Source: Dinoroseobacter sp965279125
GTDB taxonomy: Bacteria; Pseudomonadota; Alphaproteobacteria; Rhodobacterales; Rhodobacteraceae
Assembly: GCA_965279125.1 (NCBI GenBank)
Contig: CBDIHL010000035.1
Span: 1 to 64,000, forward strand
Length of the DNA stretch: 64,000 nt
Direction: 5' to 3'
Shown: positions 34,953 through 42,016 of the stretch, piece by piece
Layout: each line of letters opens with the position of its first letter
Position numbering within the stretch: the first letter of the stretch is position 1
Translations under genes and position numbers: made by a program
Notes under the pieces: generated by a model
Databases searched by the model: none
Seen by the model: the letters and a program-made list of their open reading frames with translations, nothing else
What the model was told of the DNA's origin: nothing

Positions 34953-37193
34953 TCAATCGGCGCCTTTGACCGCGATGCTGGCATCTGCCGACGGTGCGAG
35001 GAACTTTTGCACCGCAAAGAGCAGACCGAACGCGACGAGCCCCGCAACATCCGTCCATATCCCGCCTGCGATCATCAGCAAGGCCGTCACGATCAGGCCG
35101 ACCCGCATGAACCAGGCGACCCTCGCGTTCAGGAACCAGCCCTGCACACCCGAGCTCAGCAGCCAGACCCCGAAGATCGCGGTCACGGCGGCGCGCAGGA
35201 TCTCTGGCCATGTGCCGTCCATCAAGATTGCCCCGTTATAGAAGAACATGAACGGCACGATGAAGGCCGACAGGCCGATCTTGAAGCTGGCGACACTCGT
35301 CTCCATCGGGTTCGCCCCTGATATGCCCGCCGCCGCATAACTGGCCAGCGCGACCGGCGGCGTTATCGCCGAGACCACCGCGAAGTAGAAGACGAAGAAG
35401 TGGGCGGTCAGGGGTTGGATACCGAGCTCGACCAAGCCCGGTGCGACGACTGAGGCGGCGACAGCGTAGGCGGCCGTCGTGGGCATCCCCATGCCGAGCA
35501 GGATCGCGATGCACATGGCGAAGAACAGCGCCAGCAACTGGCTGACCCCGGCGAGGCCCAGCAGCAGGTTCGAGAACCGTGCGCCCACGCCCGTCAGGCT
35601 GATCACACCGACGATGATACCCGCGCAGGCGCAGACCGCGATGATCTGGATCGACATGGTGCCCGCAATCTCGAACGCCTTGATGGTCGAGCGGATGCCC
35701 ATCCGGTAGGGCGTTAACCACGACACAACTGCCGCTGAGATCGTGGCGAGTGTGCCTGCCCGGATGACCGAGTAACCCATGAACAAGGCCGCAATCAGGA
35801 TGATGATCGGCAAGAACAGGAAGACGCGCCGGACCATGTCCTTGAACTTGGGCAGCTCGTCCTCGCGCATGCCGCGCATGCCCAGCTTGGCGGCTTCGAA
35901 ATCGACCATGAAGTAGATCGACACGAAATAAAGGACTGCTGGGATAATTGCTGCGATTGCAATGTCTTGGTAGGGAATGCCGGTAATCTCGGCCATGATG
36001 AAGGCACCGGCCCCCATGATCGGTGGCATGATTTGTCCGCCGGTGGAGGCAGCGGCCTCGATGGCGCCTGCGGTCTTTTTCTCGTAGCCGACCTTCTTCA
36101 TCAGCGGGATCGTCAGCGAGCCTGTGGCGACCACGTTTCCGGCGCTCGTGCCGTTGATCATGCCCATCAAGCCGGACGCGAAGATCGCCACTTTGGCCGG
36201 GCCACCGCGCGCACGACCGGCGGCGGCGAAGGCGAAGTTGACGAAGTAATCCCCGACCTTGGAGGCCTGTAGGAAGGCCGCGAAGATGATGAAAAGGATG
36301 ATGTAGGTGGAGCTCACGGCGGTGGTTGGGCCGAGGATGCCAGCATCGGTATAGACTTGGCTGAAGAAGCGCTGCCACGAGATGGCGGGCGAGTTCAGGA
36401 AGCCCGGCAGGAACTGGCCTGCGAAGACGTAGACGAGGAACACGACCGCGATGATGACGAGGGCGAGGCCTGCGACGCGGCGGGTTAGCTCCATGATGAG
36501 GGCAGCGCCTGCGACGGCGGCGAGGCTAATCCCGATGGGTGCGAAGGGCGTTCCGGTGGAGTTGCGCATCAGCGTGCCGTAGATCGTGATCAGGTAGGTC
36601 GCGGCGGACACGGCGCAGATGGCGAGGACCACGTCGAGCGACGAGAAATTGCCGCGCTCGCGTTTGTGAAACCAGCTGAGGATGATCGCGCCGAAGGTGG
36701 CGAAAACCAGCGGGACGCCGAACAGCCACGTTTCGCGGAACTTGATGCCTTCATCGATGCCGTTCCACATCAGGCCATTCTGGATCTCGACCGCGAAGGA
36801 CAAGGCCATGCCGATGGAAAAAAGCGCTGGGATTGCAAGGGCGTAGCCGAGATACCCAAGAAGCGGCGTCTCCTTCTTGCCGTCTTGGGGAAAGCTGCCT
36901 GCGGCGAACATCATGAAGCCAAGTGCGAGTGCGCCTGCGACGTGGACGATGCGGAAATTCCAGGTCTCCAGCGGGAAGCTGGGCAGGAACGGGATCTCTA
37001 GCCCGGTGTATTCCTTGATGGAAACACCGTTGAGGGCGGCCATGTGGAATATCGCGTAAAGCGTTGCAAAGGCGAAGATAAAGAGCGCACCGCGCCCCTC
37101 ATACATCCGGCGATTGGCCTCTACGGGCTCGTCGTCAACGCCTTCTGCCAGCACGATATCCTCGTCTTGCTTGGCGGCTGTTTGGTCTGTCAT
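34953..37193 (-). CDS. TRAP transporter, fused small/large permease (TAXI type)
   Basis: The 746-residue membrane protein fuses the 4-TM DctQ-like part to the 12-TM DctM-like part, the usual arrangement for TAXI-type TRAP systems. Typical motifs are NGTSAGNVVATGSLTIPLMKK, AIEAAASTGGQIMPPIMGAGAFIMAE over the transport domain, LGMGMPTTAAYAVAASVVAP and AVVSAITPPVALASYAAAGI. TRAP systems take up organic acids with a sodium gradient. The ATG at 37193 has GGGGGA upstream. The receptor gene is two genes upstream, with a flavoprotein between. Four 11-bp iterons lie just before the gene. Confidence 0.92.
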   Translation of the reverse strand: MTDQTAAKQDEDIVLAEGVDDEPVEANRRMYEGRGALFIFAFATLYAIFHMAALNGVSIKEYTGLEIPFLPSFPLETWNFRIVHVAGALALGFMMFAAGSFPQDGKKETPLLGYLGYALAIPALFSIGMALSFAVEIQNGLMWNGIDEGIKFRETWLFGVPLVFATFGAIILSWFHKRERGNFSSLDVVLAICAVSAATYLITIYGTLMRNSTGTPFAPIGISLAAVAGAALIMELTRRVAGLALVIIAVVFLVYVFAGQFLPGFLNSPAISWQRFFSQVYTDAGILGPTTAVSSTYIILFIIFAAFLQASKVGDYFVNFAFAAAGRARGGPAKVAIFASGLMGMINGTSAGNVVATGSLTIPLMKKVGYEKKTAGAIEAAASTGGQIMPPIMGAGAFIMAEITGIPYQDIAIAAIIPAVLYFVSIYFMVDFEAAKLGMRGMREDELPKFKDMVRRVFLFLPIIILIAALFMGYSVIRAGTLATISAAVVSWLTPYRMGIRSTIKAFEIAGTMSIQIIAVCACAGIIVGVISLTGVGARFSNLLLGLAGVSQLLALFFAMCIAILLGMGMPTTAAYAVAASVVAPGLVELGIQPLTAHFFVFYFAVVSAITPPVALASYAAAGISGANPMETSVASFKIGLSAFIVPFMFFYNGAILMDGTWPEILRAAVTAIFGVWLLSSGVQGWFLNARVAWFMRVGLIVTALLMIAGGIWTDVAGLVAFGLLFAVQKFLAPSADASIAVKGAD

Positions 37194-37229
37194 GGTCGTC
37201 CCCCGGGGTCGATTTCGAGGCAAAAACCG

Positions 37230-37271
37230 CGTCGGTATAACGTCGGTATCGCGTCGGTATTACGTCGGTAT
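37230..37271. repeat. Four 11-bp tandem repeats (CGTCGGTAT) upstream of the TRAP permease gene
   Basis: CGTCGGTAT occurs at 37230, 37241, 37252 and 37263, exactly 11 bp apart, with two variable bases between copies. On the coding strand it reads ATACCGACG. The array sits 37-78 bp upstream of the TRAP permease ATG and 48 bp after the flavoprotein stop. One-turn spacing is typical for cooperative binding of a regulator on one DNA face. Confidence 0.85.
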
Positions 37272-37318
37272 TTTTGCCGCTGCGATCTTGGTGCCGCTTT
37301 GGCAGGTGCAGTGCCCTG

Positions 37319-38011
37319 TCAGTCCCTCACTGTCAGGATTTCGTTTAACGGTTTTTTCATCTTCGCAACACGCGGCACGGTTGCATCTGTGGCAGGATGG
37401 CCCACCGCGAGGATCATCGTTGGCTTCTCAGACGCCGGACGGTCCAGGGCTGCGTTCAGGAATTTCATCGGATTGGGCGTGTGGGTCAGCACCGACAAGC
37501 CCGCGCGGTGCAGTGCCCAGATCAGAAAGCCGGTGGCGATGCCGACACTTTCGGGCACGTAGTAATTCTTGTAGCGGGTGCCGTCATCGAACTGGCCCCA
37601 GCGCTGCGCGAAGATCACGATCAGCCATGGCGCGATGTCGAGATGGGGTTTGTCGGCATTGGTGCCGATTGGCTCTAGCGCTTTGATCCATTCGTCGCCG
37701 GCACCCCCTTCGTAGAACTTGCGTTCTTCCGCCTCAGCCTCGGCGCGGATTTGGGATTTGAGGGTCGGATCGGCGATGGCGACGAAATGCCAAGGTTGGT
37801 GATTTGCGCCCGAGGGCGCGGTGCCTGCGGCGAGGATACACGACTCGATAACGTCGCGGGGCACGGGTTGGTCGGTGAACTCGCGCACGGTGTGGCGGGT
37901 TTGGAGGTCGGCATAAGCGGCCTCGGCGCGCTCCAGCGCTTGAGCGTCGGTCAGGTCTGCCCGGTGGGGCAGCGCAAGCGGCTCAAAAGCGAGGGTGGAG
38001 CGGGAAAACAT
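37319..38011 (-). CDS. Nitroreductase-fold flavoprotein resembling iodotyrosine deiodinase
   Basis: The 230-residue protein has the FMN-binding RHTVREFTDQPVPRDVIE start, AAGTAPSGANHQPWHFVAI, TATGFLIWAL-like IATGFLIWALHRAGL and ILAVGHPATDATVP. It matches the deiodinase (IYD) subfamily over its length, including the lid: EERKFY keeps Glu and Tyr four residues apart, and IGTNADKPHLDIAP keeps the Lys; these three bind the zwitterion of halotyrosine in characterised IYD enzymes. I therefore favour reductive dehalogenation of halotyrosine or a similar molecule over plain nitroreduction. The ATG at 38011 is chosen from the family start. It lies between the TAXI receptor and TRAP permease genes. Confidence 0.82.
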   Translation of the reverse strand: MFSRSTLAFEPLALPHRADLTDAQALERAEAAYADLQTRHTVREFTDQPVPRDVIESCILAAGTAPSGANHQPWHFVAIADPTLKSQIRAEAEAEERKFYEGGAGDEWIKALEPIGTNADKPHLDIAPWLIVIFAQRWGQFDDGTRYKNYYVPESVGIATGFLIWALHRAGLSVLTHTPNPMKFLNAALDRPASEKPTMILAVGHPATDATVPRVAKMKKPLNEILTVRD

Positions 38012-38049
38012 CTGGGGGCGTCTCGGATTGAGGTCGGAGCCTCCGGCGG

Positions 38050-38073
38050 GGATATTTGTCAAAGCAAAGAGAG
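38050..38073. repeat. Diverged GATATTT intercistronic motif (TAXI-flavoprotein junction)
   Basis: Plus strand: GGGGATATTTGTCAAAGCAA then AGAG, preceded by GCCTCCGGC. It lies between the receptor and the flavoprotein genes and looks like a variant of the GAGTATTT element. Confidence 0.4.
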
Positions 38074-38121
38074 GCCGGGGCAGAGTGGCGGGGCCCGTGA
38101 CAGGCCCCGCCGGGTGACAGA

Positions 38122-39108
38122 TTACATGTCGTTGTGGATCATCTCGGCAGGGATCATCGCGCCTGCATTCTCGGTGAACCACTTGGCCGCACCGGGGTGC
38201 CACATCAGAACGCCGTTCTTGTCGTAGTTCGCAGGAACGGTGGAGCGGGCCGCGCGGTGGATGTTCACCATACGCTCGTTATCGCTCATGACGATGTCGA
38301 CCACGGCTTCCACGAAGGAGGCGGGCAGATCGCAGTTGGCAATCGCGAAGTTCCACATGGAAACCGAGCGCGCGTCGCCTTCCAGCGTCGTGTAGGTATC
38401 GGCTGCGATGTCGAACTGCGAGACCGGGAAGGCTTCCATGATCTGGGCTTGCTCGGCTTCGGTGAACTCGATGATGTTCACGTCCGTCTGCACTTCGAGC
38501 TGCGACACGGCGGGCACAGGCACACCGGCTGCAAACGCGATCACGTCCAGAAGACCGTCCTGCAACTGGCCACCAAGGTCGGTCCAGCCGCCATTGCGAC
38601 GCTCAAAATCGACGCCGAGCTCTTCCATCATGCGTGGGAAGTAGGTGTCGGAGGTCGAACCCGCAGGACCAAAGCCGATTTTCGCGCCCGCTGGGATCTC
38701 GGAGACCGAGGTAATGCCCGAGGAGCTGAGTGCGGTCACGGAGAACGGTGTCTGATACATCGGGAACATCGCGCAAGCATTGTCCATCATCAGGCCGGGG
38801 GCGATTGGGTTGGTGCCGCCGAGCGACTCGGCCGCTGGGCCCATCGTGGTCATGCCAAACGCGGCCTCGCCGGTGTGGACCAGCGCCATGTTCTGCATCG
38901 GGCCGCCGGTGACTTCGCCGCCGCCGGAAATGCCCAGCTCGTCTGCGACCAAGTTCGCCCAGCCAGAGCCGTACGCGAAGTAGGTGCCGCCTTGCGATGC
39001 GGTGCCGACGGTGAAGCTTTCAGGCCAGCCTTCGCGGTCTTGGGCGAAAGAGGCGGTGGCGGTGACGGCAACAGCGGTGGTTGCGGCGAGAATGGTGGTG
39101 AATTTCAA
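38122..39108 (-). CDS. TAXI-type TRAP transporter solute receptor, TTG start
   Basis: The 328-residue periplasmic protein has a Sec signal (KFTTILAATTAVAVTATASFA) and TAXI-family features: FTVGTASQGGTYFAYGSGWA, GPMQNMALVHTGEAAFGMTT, KIGFGPAGSTSDTYFPRMM and YDKNGVLMWHPGAAKWF. The start is taken as TTG (39106-39108) because GGAGG lies nine bases upstream; an ATG eight codons earlier would place that GGAGG inside the gene. It is the binding component for the fused permease and heads the operon. Known TAXI ligands include glutamate and 2-oxoacids; the ligand here is unknown. Confidence 0.92.
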   Translation of the reverse strand: MKFTTILAATTAVAVTATASFAQDREGWPESFTVGTASQGGTYFAYGSGWANLVADELGISGGGEVTGGPMQNMALVHTGEAAFGMTTMGPAAESLGGTNPIAPGLMMDNACAMFPMYQTPFSVTALSSSGITSVSEIPAGAKIGFGPAGSTSDTYFPRMMEELGVDFERRNGGWTDLGGQLQDGLLDVIAFAAGVPVPAVSQLEVQTDVNIIEFTEAEQAQIMEAFPVSQFDIAADTYTTLEGDARSVSMWNFAIANCDLPASFVEAVVDIVMSDNERMVNIHRAARSTVPANYDKNGVLMWHPGAAKWFTENAGAMIPAEMIHNDM

Positions 39109-39383
39109 GGGTAGTCCTCCAAGTGGTGCCATGCGCCAAGTTGCCCGTAGCGGGCCTGTCTTGATCGCGGTTTTGGCTTCTAAGCGCGGGGAAAGCTCCC
39201 TCTCCCCCCACGGGAACCCCATCGCTGGGGCATGGCGGGATAAGGCGGTGGACCCGGCGCGTTCGCAAGCAGATTTCGCGCAAAATTTGAGCGTTATCGC
39301 TAACGAAATGCGGCAATGGGTGGCGCGGGGGACATTGCTGCACCTGCGAAGGGTCGATGAGGGCACATAAGGCGGCGCGCACG

Positions 39384-39416
39384 AAAAAGAGCGCCCCGTG
39401 CTGCCGGGACGCTCTT
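39384..39416 (-). terminator. Orphan intrinsic terminator on the minus strand
   Basis: A 12-bp stem (minus strand AAGAGCGTCCCG / CGGGGCGCTCTT, one mismatch) with a 6-nt loop and a following T-run. It points left, but the nearest clear gene to the right on the minus strand is dctD, which reads from 42.0 to 40.7 kb; so it ends some unannotated transcript. Confidence 0.75.
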
Positions 39417-39782
39417 GATGTGGGGCTGGTGCTTGGAGATCTAGATGAGATTGATCTCGTCGCGTTGCGCCTGTCGGGCTCTGCCAAATGGGCCGTCTGG
39501 GATGCATAACCTTCGCGGGTCTTTTACAAAACGGCCCAGGCTTGGGCGGCGCAATTGCCGGTCCAGTTTGGGGCGGTACACTACACATGCGACCTGCGAA
39601 GATCCGGGGCCAGCGCCAGAACGCTCACCTGGGGCCGGGGAAGGGACGGCGCGCCTGACGCATCAGGCGGGCCACCCGGCTTGGGTGAGAGGGAGGGCAA
39701 AGCCTGTCAGGGCCTCCTTATCTGAGGGGCGGCGCAATTTTAAGGATGCGCCTTGATGGAGACCTTTGAGGTGGATGAGCAC

Positions 39783-39792
39783 CTGTATACAG
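39783..39792. promoter_or_regulatory. CTGTATACAG palindrome, distal copy
   Basis: A perfect 10-bp palindrome. GntR (FadR-subfamily) operators often have a GTATAC centre. It is 218 bp before the GntR ATG. Confidence 0.5.
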
Positions 39793-39920
39793 CCGATGAG
39801 AGGGCTTTTTCAGGGTGACTGTGTTTATATTGAGACTTTCAACCGCTTTTCGGCAAAATAGTTTTGCTCCGCTGTTCGTCCTGCCGCGTTTGAACGGGAT
39901 TCTTGCGTGATATTGTCTAC

Positions 39921-39930
39921 CTGTATACAG
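39921..39930. promoter_or_regulatory. CTGTATACAG palindrome, proximal copy
   Basis: The same perfect palindrome, 80 bp before the GntR ATG and directly followed by TTATCCACA. Two identical copies 138 bp apart suggest a GntR operator pair and autoregulation. Confidence 0.55.
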
Positions 39931-40009
39931 TTATCCACAGAAGGTCGGCAGGTGACCCCCGGTGCGTCCAAGTGCCAGCGGGCCTAACCCACCCAGTGCA
40001 GGAGGCCCC

Positions 40010-40651
40010 ATGGCGCGCGCAGATCAGGCCCATGAAGAGATACTCAACACCCTGCGCGCCCGGATCTTCCGCGCCCCGACAGGCCAAGACCTTGTGCTGC
40101 ACGAGACCGAGATCGCCGCTGAATTCGGCCTCTCGCGCACCCCGATCCGGCAGATGTTCCAAGCCTTGGCTGCCGAGCATTTGCTGGAGACCCGCGTGGG
40201 CGTCGGCAGCGTGGCACCCAAGTTGAAGCCGGACGCGCGCATGGCGGATTTTGAGGCTTATGCCCAAATTGCGCTGGCCGCTGCACGGCTGAGGGGCAAC
40301 CAGATCACCTCGGACACCAAGCTGAAATTGGCGGGCGTGGCGCATTTGGTTTCGACCAGCCAAGACCGGGACGAAGCGTTCATGGTGGATATCTCGCTGC
40401 GCGCGGCCAACACGGTCGCGGATGTGATCGTGAACCCGATTGTGGCGGGCGCTTACAAGGCGGCGCGCTGGCAGGTGGTGCGGTGGCGCGTGCAAGACCT
40501 GCGCATGGATCCGCAGACGTTCTGGGACAAGACCGCCGCCATCTTCCCACGCATGGCGCAGGCCGCCCAGAACGACAGCCCGGCTTTGATGCTGGAGATT
40601 GCCGGGGGGATCATTCTGGACCTGAGCACGCCATTGGGGCAGAGAGCGTAG
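40010..40651 (+). CDS. GntR family transcriptional regulator
   Basis: The 213-residue protein has an N-terminal winged helix (HEEILNTLRARIFRAPTGQ, EIAAEFGLSRTPIRQMFQAL, LETRVGVGSVAPKL) and an all-helical C-terminal effector domain of the FadR/FCD type. The ATG at 40010 has a strong GGAGG; an earlier ATG at 39962 lacks one. It faces away from the TAXI-TRAP genes and may control them and itself through the CTGTATACAG sites. FCD regulators usually bind carboxylic acids. Confidence 0.88.
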   Translation: MARADQAHEEILNTLRARIFRAPTGQDLVLHETEIAAEFGLSRTPIRQMFQALAAEHLLETRVGVGSVAPKLKPDARMADFEAYAQIALAAARLRGNQITSDTKLKLAGVAHLVSTSQDRDEAFMVDISLRAANTVADVIVNPIVAGAYKAARWQVVRWRVQDLRMDPQTFWDKTAAIFPRMAQAAQNDSPALMLEIAGGIILDLSTPLGQRA

Positions 40652-40660
40652 CCCCAACCG

Positions 40661-42016
40661 CTAGCTCTCGTCGGCGAAGTCCTCGCGCGCCAGCCCGTAT
40701 TTCTGCATCTTCTCGTAAAGCGCTTTGCGCGACAGGCTCAGCGCCTCGTAGGTGTCTTTGAGGCTGCCGCCATGGGCCTTGAGGCTGGCCGCGATCAGGG
40801 CTTTCTCGTGGTCGGCCAGTTGCTGGGCCAGTGGTGCATCGGGTTGGGCGGCGGGCGCGGTGGTGCCCAGATCGAGGCCGAGCACGAAGCGGTCGGCCGC
40901 ATTGCGTAGCTCGCGCACATTGCCGGGCCACGCACGACCGGCCAGCGCCGTTAGCAGCGCGCCGGGAATGTCGGGGGCACTGTGTTTGTAGCGTACGCTG
41001 GCTTGCTGGACGAGTTGCGAGAACAGGTGCGGGATATCCTCGCGCCGCTCGTCTAGGCTGGGCACCCGCAGCGACACGACGTTCAAACGGTAAAGCAGAT
41101 CGCTGCGAAAGCGCCCCTCGGCAGCTTCAACCGCCAGGTCTGTTTTGGCGGCTGCGAGGAAGCGCACATCCAGCGGGATCGGATCGTTGGACCCCAACCG
41201 CGTGATCGTGCGGTTCTGGACCGCGTGCAGCAGTTTACCTTGCAGGGCCAAGGGCAGGCTGTCGATCTCGTCGAGGAATATCGTGCCGCCGCGCCCATGC
41301 TCGAACTTGCCATAGCGCGCCCTTACTGCGCCGGGATAGGCACCCGCCTCGTGACCGAACAGCTCCGACTCGATCAGGGCCTCGGGCAGGGCGGCGCAGT
41401 TGATATGGACGAAGGGGCCTTTTTCGCGCGCACTGGCGCGGTGGAGCGCATGGGCGGCCACGTCTTTGCCCGTCCCAGTTGCGCCATAGATCAGCGCGTC
41501 GGCATCGGTCTGTGCGACGGCGCGCAGCTGGCGGCGCAGGGCCATGATCGCGTCGCTGCGCCCGGTCATGCGCGATTCCACCACATCGCGCGCACCGACC
41601 TCACGGCGCAGTGCGCGGTTTTCGAGGGTCAGGCGGCGCTTATCGAGTGCCCGGCGCACGGACGTGACGAGCCGGGCCGGTGCGTAGGGTTTTTCCAGAA
41701 AATCATACGCGCCATCGCGCATCGCACTGACGGCAAGTTCGACATCCCCATGCCCTGTGACCAGAATGATTGGCAGTTCGGGGTCGATCTCAAGCGCACG
41801 CTGCATCAAGGTCAGCCCGTCCATGGGCGACATGCGAATGTCACTGACAAGGATGCCCGGAAAGTGGCGGTCGATGCTTGCGAGAGCGGCCTCTGCGGCA
41901 GCAAGCGGTGTCACGTGTAGGTCTTCGAGCATCAGCGATTGCGCGGCGGCATTGCGCAGATGCTCTTCATCGTCGACGAAAAGAATAGTTTCTGGCGTGG
42001 CGGCGGTTTCGGTCAT
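40661..42016 (-). CDS. dctD: DctD-type sigma-54-like response regulator with altered GAFTGA motif
   Basis: The 451-residue protein has a receiver domain (ILFVDDEEH, phosphoacceptor in ILVSDIRMSPMDG, VTGHGD), an AAA+ domain with Walker A GATGTGKDVAAHAL, Walker B GGTIFLDEID and the sensor GRAWPGNVRELRNA, and a C-terminal Fis-type helix-turn-helix (LKDTYEALSLSRKALYEKM). The loop that contacts sigma-54, normally GAFTGA, reads GAYPGA here (ELFGHEAGAYPGAV), losing the critical Thr. It may act with another sigma factor. It overlaps dctB by ATGA and forms a two-component pair with it. Confidence 0.9.
   Translation of the reverse strand: MTETAATPETILFVDDEEHLRNAAAQSLMLEDLHVTPLAAAEAALASIDRHFPGILVSDIRMSPMDGLTLMQRALEIDPELPIILVTGHGDVELAVSAMRDGAYDFLEKPYAPARLVTSVRRALDKRRLTLENRALRREVGARDVVESRMTGRSDAIMALRRQLRAVAQTDADALIYGATGTGKDVAAHALHRASAREKGPFVHINCAALPEALIESELFGHEAGAYPGAVRARYGKFEHGRGGTIFLDEIDSLPLALQGKLLHAVQNRTITRLGSNDPIPLDVRFLAAAKTDLAVEAAEGRFRSDLLYRLNVVSLRVPSLDERREDIPHLFSQLVQQASVRYKHSAPDIPGALLTALAGRAWPGNVRELRNAADRFVLGLDLGTTAPAAQPDAPLAQQLADHEKALIAASLKAHGGSLKDTYEALSLSRKALYEKMQKYGLAREDFADES

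Larger units (their letters stand above)
39109..40009. other. 900-bp region between TAXI receptor and GntR genes
   Basis: No convincing large gene. It holds a near-palindrome CGTTATCGCTAACG (39292-39305) of LacI-operator type; a minus-strand terminator (39384-39416); a possible 46-codon minus-strand frame with GTG start (39581 down to stop 39441, ending RDEINLI); two CTGTATACAG sites; and one DnaA-box sequence (39931-39939). The segment 39160-39370 on the plus strand contains the words MRQWVARG, also seen in the DUF6525 gene at 54.0 kb, possibly a remnant. Confidence 0.5.

Noticed and set aside
37230..37271. 11-bp iterons considered as CRISPR or plasmid-origin iterons
   Set aside because: Repeats too short for CRISPR; no replication gene nearby.
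38984..39370. 128-codon plus-strand frame upstream of the TAXI gene
   Set aside because: Mostly antisense to the signal-peptide region and without a ribosome site; only its last part is noted as a possible remnant.
39416..39760. tmRNA, RNase P RNA or SRP RNA on the minus strand before the orphan terminator
   Set aside because: I could not find the conserved core sequences of any of these RNAs.
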